A stretch of DNA of 64,000 nt, taken from NCBI GenBank assembly GCA_902785825.1, contig CACZZZ010000009.1, forward strand, positions 1 through 64,000, in the 5' to 3' direction. Below are positions 23,790-31,891 of this stretch, in pieces. Below the pieces are notes generated by a model. It made no database searches and was not told the origin of the DNA. It was given only the letters and a program-made list of their open reading frames with translations. The position numbers and the translations under genes are program-made. Every line of letters begins with the position of its first letter. Position 1 is the stretch's first letter. Origin of the DNA: an uncultured Bacteroidia bacterium. GTDB lineage: Bacteria; Bacteroidota; Bacteroidia; Bacteroidales; UBA932.

Positions 23790-24410
23790 TCAGGAGATTT
23801 CCACCCTAAGGTCTTTGGCGAGGGTGAGTATTTTCTTTGAGGTCTCAGTGCTTTTCAGAAGCTTTGTACGGACTTGAAGGATGGCTTTCTCGTCGGCCAC
23901 GATGAAAGAATCGATCTCTATCTTCTTGGCCTTGGCGGAATCCATGAACTCCAACAGCCTCTCAGAAGAGACCGGGGACAGGGAGACGGTGATTATCCGC
24001 TCGCTGTATTTGCTGGTTATGAAATGCATGGCTTCAAGGCATATTACCGTAAGGAGCATGGCCGCTATGGCGATGGGGTACATTCCGGCGCCACAGGCGA
24101 GGCCTATGGCAGCGGCGACCCACAGACCGGCAGCGGTGGTGATGCCCCTTACCACGTTTTTCTGGAATATGATCACTCCTGCCCCGATGAAACCGATTCC
24201 GGAGACGACCTGAGCGGCGACCCTGGAATGGTCATATTGCCCCGAGAAGGCATATTGGGAAATAATCATGAACAACGCGCTGCCGAGAGCGACTATGAAA
24301 TGGGTGCGGACCCCGGCTTCCTTGGCCCTGAACTCCCGCTCGAAACCTATCGCCCCGCCCAGGAGACCTGCAACCAGCAGCCTCAGTATAAAATTCCAAT
24401 CTATTGTCAT
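23790..24410 (-). CDS. MgtC/SapB family membrane protein, 206 aa
   Basis: Four to five membrane helices in the first ~145 residues with the family hallmark GFEREFRAKEAGVRTH, then a cytoplasmic ACT-like C-terminal domain (about 148-206). MgtC proteins are linked to growth at low magnesium, control of ATP synthase and phosphate uptake in other bacteria. It is the last gene of the leftward phosphate-themed array, 12 bases after the DASS transporter. Its stop lies 3 bases from the convergent kinase stop, with no hairpin between them. Confidence 0.9.
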   Translation of the reverse strand: MTIDWNFILRLLVAGLLGGAIGFEREFRAKEAGVRTHFIVALGSALFMIISQYAFSGQYDHSRVAAQVVSGIGFIGAGVIIFQKNVVRGITTAAGLWVAAAIGLACGAGMYPIAIAAMLLTVICLEAMHFITSKYSERIITVSLSPVSSERLLEFMDSAKAKKIEIDSFIVADEKAILQVRTKLLKSTETSKKILTLAKDLRVEIS

Positions 24411-24422
24411 ATCATTGTCAGT

Positions 24423-26033
24423 TTAGAATAATCCAGGAGTGATGTGCAGCCACTTGAGGAGCGTCTGCCCAAAGAGCAGGATGAGGAACCAGGAAAAAGT
24501 CATCATCGTGATTCCGAACTTGAACGCGTCCGTCTGGCTATATTGGTTTGTATTATATAGAAGCGCCGCAGGCTTGCTGTTGAAGGGCAGCACATAGCAA
24601 TGCTCGATTAGCATCGAGACGGGAAGGGCCAGGCTCATGGGCATGAACCCGAAACGCTGCTCAACACCAAGGGCTATCGGCACGAAAACCATCGTGCGGA
24701 TGGTCTTGCTCTGGAACACCAGCCCCGAATACATCATCAGGAAAGTGAGTATCACGTACAGCACCCAGAACGGCGTGTCCGAGGTTATCCCCATCGAGTC
24801 GAATGCGGCGTTGACCATGGTGTTGGGAAGGTCAGTGGCGTTCAGGCCGCTTCCGAGGACATACGCTCCCGCGGAGAAGAGCATCAGGTGCCAGGGGATG
24901 TCAACGTCGTTCCACTTCACGACCCCTATTCCTGGAAGCAGGGCGAGAACCGCTCCGATCAGGGCGACGATGGTCTCGTCAATATTGTGGAAAGTGCCTT
25001 TCGTGACCCATAGGAAGAGGACTACCAGGAATATGCTGACCGCCCTCCATTCCTGGGCGCTCATCTTTCCCATCGCGTCCAGCTCGACTTTAAGTCTCTC
25101 GATTCCGCCCTCGATCTGGGGTTTTTGCTCTTCCTTCCTCATCGGAAAGAACACGTACATTCCCATCAGGAGTCCCACGACCAGGATGATCACGCTCATC
25201 GGGCCGACAGCTATGAGCCAGTCTGAGTAACCGAAGTCGCAAGATCCAAGGAAGCCGGCGATAAGGGATATCGCGAGAAGGTGGGCCCCGGACCCGGTGT
25301 AGAAGGCGTTCGCTCCGATATTGACCTGGAACAAGTTCTGGATCACCAAGTTACGCCCAAAGTTATTCCTATGCCCGTCAGAGGCTCCGTAAATCGCGCA
25401 GATCACCATGAAGATAGGCAGCATGATGGTAGCCTTGACTGTGGTGGCCGAGATGAAGGCCGACAGGACGAGGTTGATCAATAGGAAACTCCACAGCACC
25501 CCCTTCGCGCTACGGCCGAACTTAATCACGAAAGCCAGGGCGAACCGCTTGGCGAACTGTGTCTTGACAAGCATGGAGGCCAGCACGAAACTGAGGATAT
25601 TCAGCCACATCACTGGGTGACCGAGTTGTGCGAGAGCCTCTTTCTGGGTGGTCACGTTGAACAAGACGACTCCCAGGATCAGGATCAGAGAGGTCAGATA
25701 GTTTGGAAGGGCCTCCGTCATCCATAGGATAAGGCTGGCTACGAATATCGCCAGCATGGCGTAATTGGCCCGGATGAACCCGTCCAGGCCGAGGACCCCA
25801 AGCCTTTTCTGGGCTGTCGCCGCAAGAGATGTGGTGTCCAGGTTGTCGATGAAGCCGATATGGCAGAACCAGCATATCCAGACAAAGGCGACGATAGCCA
25901 GGGGCCCGCCAAGACGGGCCATCCAAACCTCGAATTTGGATTTCCGCATCTTGGGCAGCTTCTCGATCTTGTAATTGTTCATGTCCAGCGGATCGAACGC
26001 GGTCGCCGCCTTTGTCCCGATATCTGTCGCCAT
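24423..26033 (-). CDS. DASS/SLC13-type anion transporter, 536 aa
   Basis: Integral membrane protein with about 11-13 helices, aligning by eye with the divalent anion:Na+ symporter (DASS) family. The two SNT-type substrate and sodium motifs are altered. The first hairpin reads ISATTVKATIML where SNTAT is common, and the second reads FNSKPAAL. Substrate cannot be inferred from these. A soluble N-terminal ~35 residues (DPLDMNNYKIEKLPKMRKSK) precedes helix 1. It starts 2 bases after the CYTH gene. Relatives carry dicarboxylates, sulfate or, in yeast Pho91, phosphate; the phosphate-themed neighbours favour phosphate or a related anion. Confidence 0.85.
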   Translation of the reverse strand: MATDIGTKAATAFDPLDMNNYKIEKLPKMRKSKFEVWMARLGGPLAIVAFVWICWFCHIGFIDNLDTTSLAATAQKRLGVLGLDGFIRANYAMLAIFVASLILWMTEALPNYLTSLILILGVVLFNVTTQKEALAQLGHPVMWLNILSFVLASMLVKTQFAKRFALAFVIKFGRSAKGVLWSFLLINLVLSAFISATTVKATIMLPIFMVICAIYGASDGHRNNFGRNLVIQNLFQVNIGANAFYTGSGAHLLAISLIAGFLGSCDFGYSDWLIAVGPMSVIILVVGLLMGMYVFFPMRKEEQKPQIEGGIERLKVELDAMGKMSAQEWRAVSIFLVVLFLWVTKGTFHNIDETIVALIGAVLALLPGIGVVKWNDVDIPWHLMLFSAGAYVLGSGLNATDLPNTMVNAAFDSMGITSDTPFWVLYVILTFLMMYSGLVFQSKTIRTMVFVPIALGVEQRFGFMPMSLALPVSMLIEHCYVLPFNSKPAALLYNTNQYSQTDAFKFGITMMTFSWFLILLFGQTLLKWLHITPGLF

Positions 26034-26035
26034 GG

Positions 26036-26512
26036 TTACTTCCAGTTCTTGTAAGGGTTCTTCATCAACATGGAGTTATAGTACTTGGGATCGCCGGTGA
26101 CCTCCTCGCCAAGCCAGGCGGGCTTGTCGAAAGTGTCATTCTCGTCGGCGAGCTCGACCTCGGCGACCGTCAGGCCGTCGTTGTCGCCATAGAACTCATC
26201 GACTTCCCAAGTGTGCTTGCCGTCAGTGTTCTTGACGAGATAGCGCGTCTTGTCGATGACACCGGGCTCGGCGAGATCCAGCAGAGCCTTGACTTCGTCA
26301 ACAGGGATCTCCTTCTCCCACTCGAAGCGTGAGGCTCCGGAGGCGTTGCCGATGCCCTTTACGGTGATGAATCCCTTGTCGCCCTTTACCCTGACGCGGA
26401 CAGTCCTCTCGGGGACGCTGCAGAGGTAACCCTGGGTGATACGCGTGGCCTTGAAGGCCTCATCCTTGAAGTCTCCCTTGACCAAGAATTTCTTCTCTAT
26501 TTCCTGACCCAT
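26036..26512 (-). CDS. CYTH-domain triphosphate tunnel protein, 158 aa
   Basis: Carries the CYTH signature ExExK near the N-terminus (QEIEKKFLV), followed by alternating charged beta strands (TVRVRVKGDKGFITVKG, FEWEKEIPV, WEVDEFYG) expected to line an eight-stranded tunnel. Single-domain bacterial members of this size commonly hydrolyse inorganic triphosphate, but class-IV adenylate cyclases and thiamine triphosphatases share the fold. It sits 4 bases after the CYTH-like gene and 2 bases before the DASS transporter. With DUF47, PiT-like and porin genes alongside, tripolyphosphate or polyphosphate metabolism is the best guess. Confidence 0.88.
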   Translation of the reverse strand: MGQEIEKKFLVKGDFKDEAFKATRITQGYLCSVPERTVRVRVKGDKGFITVKGIGNASGASRFEWEKEIPVDEVKALLDLAEPGVIDKTRYLVKNTDGKHTWEVDEFYGDNDGLTVAEVELADENDTFDKPAWLGEEVTGDPKYYNSMLMKNPYKNWK

Positions 26513-26516
26513 AATA

Positions 26517-27155
26517 TTACTCGTTTGCTAAAGGTTTATCTATCATGCCGATGACCCTCTTGATGGCCTGGAGGTAATTGATGTTCTCAACACCCTCGAG
26601 ACCGCAATCGGCTATGGTCTTCTTGATGTCCTCGATCTCCGTGGACTCGGAATTGATCGTGACCACTTTTGCTCCGTTGATGAGCACGTTGCCCACCTCG
26701 CAGATGGTGTCGTTGACCATGTAGCCGAAGCGCTGCTTGTGGACCCTGACGGCGGCCAGGTCGGGGCAAGCCTTGACCATGGCGATGAATTCATCATAGG
26801 TGTAGGTGTCTTTTGTCAAAGCGGGCATCTCTACCATGAAAGCAGGGAAAACCTCTTTTTCAAGAACCTCCCTTGAAATAGGGAACTCCCCTTTCATCAG
26901 CGGGTTCCACTGCTCGAGGCCATCTACTGTCTGGACATAGGTCTTGATGTCCATCTTGCCATTGCGGATCTTGGTGTTGTTGATGTCGTTCTTGGCGGAG
27001 ATGATGTATATCTCGTCGCTTGTACGCTCCCAGACCTTCTCCGGCACGGGGACGGAAAGACGCGCCATTCTCTTGTGGGCCTCACAAAAGTTCTGCCCGA
27101 AACTACGGAATTCAAAGCGAGGCTTGCTCTGCTCGCCGATTTTAAGTTCTGCCAT
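26517..27155 (-). CDS. Divergent CYTH-like protein, 212 aa
   Basis: Not confidently assigned to a family. Several stretches have the order of CYTH strands: FEFRSFG near the start in place of ExExK, KIRNGKMDIKTYVQ like the variable-arginine and lysine strands, AAVRVHKQRFGYMV, ICEVGNVLINGAKVVTINSE, and a closing helix VENINYLQAIKRVIG like the asparagine-containing end of CYTH domains. The ExExK motif itself is missing. There is no signal peptide. It lies directly before the CYTH gene (4-base gap), so the two may act as a pair. A VTC-like or regulatory tunnel domain is possible. Confidence 0.7.
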   Translation of the reverse strand: MAELKIGEQSKPRFEFRSFGQNFCEAHKRMARLSVPVPEKVWERTSDEIYIISAKNDINNTKIRNGKMDIKTYVQTVDGLEQWNPLMKGEFPISREVLEKEVFPAFMVEMPALTKDTYTYDEFIAMVKACPDLAAVRVHKQRFGYMVNDTICEVGNVLINGAKVVTINSESTEIEDIKKTIADCGLEGVENINYLQAIKRVIGMIDKPLANE

Positions 27156-27179
27156 ATTATTGATATTTAAGTTAAACGT

Positions 27180-28001
27180 CTATTGCTTCACATCCGGGTC
27201 ATCGGTGCCGCTTGTGCTGTTCGCCTCGCCGGGAGTGAACTTCTCGGTCTGCATCCACTTGCCGCTGCCGTCAGGGATACGGCTCCAGGAGCCCTTGTTG
27301 TTGGACAGGGAGGCTCCCCACTCACCGGTATCCATCTTCTCGCCCCTCTGGAAGAAGTCGATCTTGTTGCCCTTCGTGTCGAAAAGCTCGATAAGCACGC
27401 TCTTCTTGGCGGAGAAACCGCTCTTGAATCCCCTGGGGGTAGTTCCCTTGCCGCCGACAATGGCGAAGTAGCCCTTTGCCGGGACGACCTCGCCGTCTAT
27501 TCCGGTCCAAGTCAACTCCTCATCCTTGTTGATCGTGACCCCCGTGAGCTTGATCGGGAAGTCCCCGGCATTGTACAGCTCGAAGAATTTCTCCTCATCT
27601 GCTCCTGCGCCATAGACCTCGTTGAGCCTCAACTTGGTCCAGTCGGTGGCCGGATCGCCGACCTTGTAGGAGAACTTGTCTGAAGTGGTCGCGAAACCGG
27701 CCTCATTGTTGACAGTTATCGTGAAATTGACCTCGGTGCCGTCAGCCATCGCCGGGATCGTGGCGGTGAACTGGGTTCCGGAACCGGTCATCTGGACGTT
27801 ATTCCCGTTGTAGTTGAGCGTGGCCGATGTCACAGCCTGCAGTCCTGAAACCGTCGCGGTCACATTGACAGGAGCGATTGAGGTCGGTGCCTCTGGAGTG
27901 AACGCCACCTTGTCGATGCTTGACGGGCCTTCGAACATCTTGTCTTCAACGCATCCGAAAAGAGCGATGAGAGCCGCCGATAATAAAAGTATCTTTTTCA
28001 T
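27180..28001 (-). CDS. Lamin-tail-domain lipoprotein, 273 aa
   Basis: Exported lipoprotein: MKKILLLSAALIALFGC is a signal peptide with a lipobox Cys at residue 17. Residues ~30-120 form an immunoglobulin-like domain (VNVTATVSG, FTITVNNEAG). Residues ~130-260 carry a lamin-tail (LTD) domain (LRLNEVYGAGADEEKFFELYNAG ...). The frame extends two codons further to a TTG at 28007, but the ATG at 28001 is used. LTD domains in bacteria are found on secreted nucleases and surface proteins. It lies between the porin and the CYTH-like gene, so it may be a surface partner of the porin. Confidence 0.85.
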   Translation of the reverse strand: MKKILLLSAALIALFGCVEDKMFEGPSSIDKVAFTPEAPTSIAPVNVTATVSGLQAVTSATLNYNGNNVQMTGSGTQFTATIPAMADGTEVNFTITVNNEAGFATTSDKFSYKVGDPATDWTKLRLNEVYGAGADEEKFFELYNAGDFPIKLTGVTINKDEELTWTGIDGEVVPAKGYFAIVGGKGTTPRGFKSGFSAKKSVLIELFDTKGNKIDFFQRGEKMDTGEWGASLSNNKGSWSRIPDGSGKWMQTEKFTPGEANSTSGTDDPDVKQ

Positions 28002-28028
28002 AATCAATTATTTCTTAATGTGGTTTTA

Positions 28029-29396
28029 CTAGAAGTCGATCTCGAAGCGAAGAGCCAGCATGTGGTAATCAACTCCCGCCTTTCCGGTAGGGGTAGCAAC
28101 CTTGGTGTAGTCTTTGGTAGGCTGTCCTGCCGAATCTTTGCCGACATTGAGCTTGCCCTTACCGTTAGCGTAACGGTCGTTGTTGTTGAACTGGTAGTTC
28201 AGCTGCATCTTGACATTCTCGTTCACCCAGTAGTTGAGACCAAGGGTGTAAGCCTCAGCCGCTCCACCATAGACATTGCCGAAATTGAGGTTGCAAGTCT
28301 CGTAACGGGCGCAGAGCTCGATGTCGCCCCAGTCGTGGGCGCGCTCCACCTTGGTGTACTTGCCACCCATTGAGTCATAGCGCTGCTTTCCGCCGAAGAG
28401 CAGATAGCCCGCCTGGGCGTACCATCCACCGAAGTTCTTGGTCTCGGGATCAGCGGCTTCCGGCTTGAAATGGACGTTGTCGCCAATATAAGCGGCCTCA
28501 TAGCGCAGTCCGCCCCAGTGACCGGCCAGCTCGACAGTCCAGAGATTGTTGTGGTCGAAGCCGGGAAGGTTATTGGTGTCGATGTACTTCTTGCGGTTGA
28601 TGCTCGTGGAGTTACGCGCGCTTGCCCTGTATGTGCCCCACTCGCCGGTGGCAAGGTCGGTGGTCGTTGTCCTGTAGGAATATGCCGCACCGATGTGGAG
28701 GCTGGCGTTGTCAAGCTTGTACAGGGGACGAAAGACCAGCTTGGTGGTAAGGGAATAACCTGAGCTGCGGCCGAAATCCTTGTTGTTGTCTGCCACATTG
28801 GTCCATTCCTCCTGTCCGGCGATCACCTGAGAGAACGCTCCGGCGGAGAACCAGATCCAATCCTTGGCGTACTTGGCGTTGAATCCAAGATGACGGGACG
28901 GTGACAGGGCCGAGCAGACCATAGGGCGCTCCATGAACTGGAGGTAACGGGAGGTCGTGTTCCTCTGGATAGAGAAGTTCTCCTTGAAGTTTCCTACCTG
29001 GAGATCCAGGTTGGGGACACCTGTATAACGGACGATGGCATCCTTCAGCTCGGCAAGGCCGTTGGCGAGATCCATATCGAACTCTCCGTACCAATTCTCA
29101 TCGATCTGGCCTTTGACCGCGAAACGGGCCCTGCGGATCTGGACACCGTTGCCGATCTTGTCGGCATAGTCGGGAGCGCCGAAAAACACTGCCCCGTCAG
29201 CTTGCGCGCGGATATCAAACCACAGCTTGTAACCACTTGCCGGAGACTCCAGGACAAGGATTCCGTCCTGAGCCTCAACGTCAAGCCTGTCGGATTTTAC
29301 CTGTACACCGTACTGGTTGTACTTGACTCTTTGTTGCGCGGTGGCCGCCGGAACTACCAGCAGCAGCGTCGCGACTATTAAAATTATCTTACGCAT
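28029..29396 (-). CDS. Phosphate-selective porin O/P family outer membrane protein, 455 aa
   Basis: Signal peptide MRKIILIVATLLLVVPAATAQ, then a beta-barrel of alternating strands ending in the aromatic-terminated strand MLALRFEIDF, as expected for outer membrane insertion. The order IQIRRARFAVKGQ-like strand, GEFDMDLANGLAELKDAIVRY and VGNFKENFS matches the porin O/P family. Family members in Pseudomonas form anion channels for phosphate or pyrophosphate. In Bacteroidota the family is wider, so phosphate selectivity is a suggestion. It starts 27 bases after the PiT-LuxR gene stop and fits the phosphate theme of the array. Confidence 0.87.
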   Translation of the reverse strand: MRKIILIVATLLLVVPAATAQQRVKYNQYGVQVKSDRLDVEAQDGILVLESPASGYKLWFDIRAQADGAVFFGAPDYADKIGNGVQIRRARFAVKGQIDENWYGEFDMDLANGLAELKDAIVRYTGVPNLDLQVGNFKENFSIQRNTTSRYLQFMERPMVCSALSPSRHLGFNAKYAKDWIWFSAGAFSQVIAGQEEWTNVADNNKDFGRSSGYSLTTKLVFRPLYKLDNASLHIGAAYSYRTTTTDLATGEWGTYRASARNSTSINRKKYIDTNNLPGFDHNNLWTVELAGHWGGLRYEAAYIGDNVHFKPEAADPETKNFGGWYAQAGYLLFGGKQRYDSMGGKYTKVERAHDWGDIELCARYETCNLNFGNVYGGAAEAYTLGLNYWVNENVKMQLNYQFNNNDRYANGKGKLNVGKDSAGQPTKDYTKVATPTGKAGVDYHMLALRFEIDF

Positions 29397-29423
29397 AATT
29401 GGTTAGGATAAATGTTATTGTAG

Positions 29424-31040
29424 TTAAATCGCTCTTATGAATTTGATAAGGTTGTCACTTCTTTGGAGACCCAGCTTGCAGCGCAGGCGGTAACGGTTGA
29501 TCTCCACGCTTTTGGGGGCTATATTCATCAGCGAGGCTATGTACTTGGAGGAGAATCCCTGGCGGAGAAGATTCGCGAGTTTCCTCTCGTTTTCGGTGAG
29601 GTTGGGATATGCCTCCGAGAGGCGCAGGTTGAAATCCCTGTGAAGTACCTCGCTACGGGCATAGAAGTCGTTCATCTCGCTCGTGAAATACATCCTTTCC
29701 CTCATAGAGGACAGCAAAGAGTCTGTCCGGGCGTCTTTCTCCTGCCCGTCAGGCAGGGCCCGAACCTCTTTGAGATCCTCATAGAAGCTCTCCATGAACC
29801 GTTTCTGGTCCCCGATGCCCACGGCGAAATCCACGAGTTCCTTCCTCTTTATGTCCAGTTTGTTAAGAAGGTCTTTCTCAGTCATTTCCGCTTTTACCTC
29901 AAGGGCTGACAACGACCGCCTGGTACTGTAAAGCTGGCTCTCTCTCGCCCTGAGAATCCGCTTCTGGATGTCCCTGCCGCCCTGCCAGCGGAAAAACAAC
30001 GTCATGCAAAAGCCAATAGCGGTGAGCGTGAGGGCGATAAAGGAACCGATGGCGGTCCCGTCAACGACCTTGGCAAGGCAATATGAGAGCATGAAGGCCA
30101 GGACCGGAGCCAGAGCGGCCGAGACAAAGGTCCCCGCTATGACTTTGGTTTCCGTGAGCGCCCGCTGGCGGATCACGCTTATTCCTATAAGGGCGGACAC
30201 GAACAGGATCCCGACCGGTAGCGGGGTCGCCGCCATTCCGATCTTTCCCGGCAAGGGACTTGAGAACAGGGCAAGGACAACCGCCATCGAAAGGATCACT
30301 GAAGATATCGACTGGGAATTGATATCTAGCTCATAATCAGAAATATTCCATGTGTCGATGGAAACCTCTTTCCGCATCAGAAGGTATAGGAGGACCACAC
30401 ATCCGCATGAAGTCAGGATCCTGACCCAGGCAGGGGCAGGAGTCGCCTGAGTGAGATATGAGAACAACAAGGAATAATTGACGGCAAAGGCCGCGAGAAG
30501 GAGGAATGAGGCTATCATCGATATTCCAAGAAGACGGGCGTCCAGTACCGCGAGATGGGTCTTCTTGTTTCTCAAGGCCAAAGTGTAAACCCGGTATATA
30601 CCAGCCGCTAGCAACGCGCACAAAACAGGTGCCGCCACCCACGAAAACAGGTAGGAACCGGCCACGATGAAGTTCAAGTTACCTGTGTTCGCTAGCGAGA
30701 CACCGGCAAGTGAGGCAATGAAAGCGAAAGGTACGGCAAAATAACGGCCAAAACGCCCCGCCACTATTACCGATATCGCAGTGGCCAAGCCGACGGGAAG
30801 AATGTCAGTGGTCGAGGATGGGCTGAGTATATTGATCGCGGCATCCGAAATAGGGTCGCCGGCCACCAGACATGGGGCGGCGAGACCTGCCAACAGGACA
30901 AATGGCCAGAAAAACCTTGTCGAAAGCCTTTCTCCAGCCCCTGAAGCCAGGACGGCCCCGTTGACGACCGGCAGATCCCTCAGAACAGCCAGGGAACCAG
31001 CCAGCAAGGTGGAGAATATGACGTAAACAAGGATATCCAT
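29424..31040 (-). CDS. PiT-like membrane domain fused to a LuxR-type DNA-binding domain, 538 aa
   Basis: Residues 1-350 contain about nine to ten membrane helices whose order resembles PiT/PHO4 phosphate transporters. VNGAVLASGAGERLSTRF corresponds to the first N-D-x-x-N/TRALSP region. GRFGRYFAVPFAFIASLAGV corresponds to the FGLPTSTTVSLVFGLLG repeat. YLFSWVAAPVLCALLAAGIY follows as in PiT. ATPLPVGILFVSALIGISVI resembles the second such repeat. The key transport Asp/Asn and Ser/Thr residues are mostly lost. Residues ~355-425 are a charged coiled coil, and 480-535 a LuxR-type helix-turn-helix (LTENERKLANLLRQGFSSKYIASLMNIAPKSVE). It starts 6 bases after the DUF47 stop, the usual partner of a PiT transporter. 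The likely role is a membrane-bound transcription factor sensing phosphate or a transporter state. The fold match is by eye. Confidence 0.75.
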   Translation of the reverse strand: MDILVYVIFSTLLAGSLAVLRDLPVVNGAVLASGAGERLSTRFFWPFVLLAGLAAPCLVAGDPISDAAINILSPSSTTDILPVGLATAISVIVAGRFGRYFAVPFAFIASLAGVSLANTGNLNFIVAGSYLFSWVAAPVLCALLAAGIYRVYTLALRNKKTHLAVLDARLLGISMIASFLLLAAFAVNYSLLFSYLTQATPAPAWVRILTSCGCVVLLYLLMRKEVSIDTWNISDYELDINSQSISSVILSMAVVLALFSSPLPGKIGMAATPLPVGILFVSALIGISVIRQRALTETKVIAGTFVSAALAPVLAFMLSYCLAKVVDGTAIGSFIALTLTAIGFCMTLFFRWQGGRDIQKRILRARESQLYSTRRSLSALEVKAEMTEKDLLNKLDIKRKELVDFAVGIGDQKRFMESFYEDLKEVRALPDGQEKDARTDSLLSSMRERMYFTSEMNDFYARSEVLHRDFNLRLSEAYPNLTENERKLANLLRQGFSSKYIASLMNIAPKSVEINRYRLRCKLGLQRSDNLIKFIRAI

Positions 31041-31046
31041 GATTTG

Positions 31047-31712
31047 TCACAGGGCTCTTTTGATCGCCATCACCGAGAGCTGCTCAGCGACCTTGACTGC
31101 CGCTTTGGCAAGATCCTCGATGTGCAGGGCGAAATACCTCAGATGGAATTTCTCACTCAGCTTAAGCTCATCGACCATGTCATGAAAAACCGTGCGCTTG
31201 ATGGACTGGGAGAGCTTCACGGCCTCTTTCTCGTAGAAGTAAACCCGCTCGGTGGTCTCGGCCACATCCTCGGGCTGGGTGAAGTAAGCCTTCGATCCCG
31301 GAATGGTGCTCTCGACCGCCATTGAGGCAAGCTCACTGAGCTTGAGGAACTCCTTCCTCAGCTCCGCCGGAATCTTGGGATTCTCGATCTCGAACTGGAC
31401 CAAGTCCACACTTATAATAGATATAATATGGTCAAATCTCTCGAGTAGCCTCATGATGTCTCCCCTGGAACGGATGAGATACCCCCGGGAATACAGGGTG
31501 CTCTCAATCTCCCTGATCCTGGCCCCGGCCTCAGCCTCCAGCGAAGCCATGGACGAAAGGTTGTCCACAAAGGACGACTCGTCATTGTAGAGGTAATTCT
31601 TGACACCATCCCTGAAGACAAGGAGCGACTGGTCAACAATGCCCAGAAGCTTGTCCATGCTTCCCACAAGGCCATCGGCTTTCTTTTTGGAGAATATATC
31701 GAAAAGTCCCAT
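31047..31712 (-). CDS. DUF47/PhoU-like protein (PiT accessory type), 221 aa
   Basis: All-helical cytoplasmic protein with two PhoU-like halves. The first has EAEAGARIREIESTLYSRGYLIRS..DIMRLLERFDHIISII, and the second EKEAVKLSQSIKRTVF..LKLSEKFHLRYFALHIEDLAKAAVKVAEQLS. These hold the Glu/Asp pattern expected to bind metal clusters. In many bacteria DUF47 genes sit beside a PiT low-affinity phosphate transporter and regulate it. Here the adjacent gene is the PiT-LuxR fusion instead. It is the first gene of the eight-gene leftward array. The A/T-rich stretch 31713-31778 must hold the promoter, but no clear TAnnTTTG box is visible. Confidence 0.85.
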   Translation of the reverse strand: MGLFDIFSKKKADGLVGSMDKLLGIVDQSLLVFRDGVKNYLYNDESSFVDNLSSMASLEAEAGARIREIESTLYSRGYLIRSRGDIMRLLERFDHIISIISVDLVQFEIENPKIPAELRKEFLKLSELASMAVESTIPGSKAYFTQPEDVAETTERVYFYEKEAVKLSQSIKRTVFHDMVDELKLSEKFHLRYFALHIEDLAKAAVKVAEQLSVMAIKRAL

Positions 31713-31778
31713 ACCCGTACTGATCTTTTGTAATTATAGTGTTTTTCGCCATAAAAACAAAACTATGTAGAGAAACAA

Positions 31779-31807
31779 AAGGGCCTGTACATGCCGTACA
31801 GGCCCTT
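31779..31807 (-). terminator. Intrinsic terminator downstream of the lipoprotein gene
   Basis: Perfect 12-bp stem AAGGGCCTGTAC / GTACAGGCCCTT with loop ATGCC. On the minus strand it is followed by TTTTGTTT. It separates the lipoprotein unit (ending 31892) from the DUF47 promoter region. Confidence 0.8.
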
Positions 31808-31891
31808 CAAATAGGGATGATATAGAGTAATTGTAGAGTTTTTAAAAAGGACTATACAACCACTTGTAGAGTTTCAGATTGCCTTGAAACC

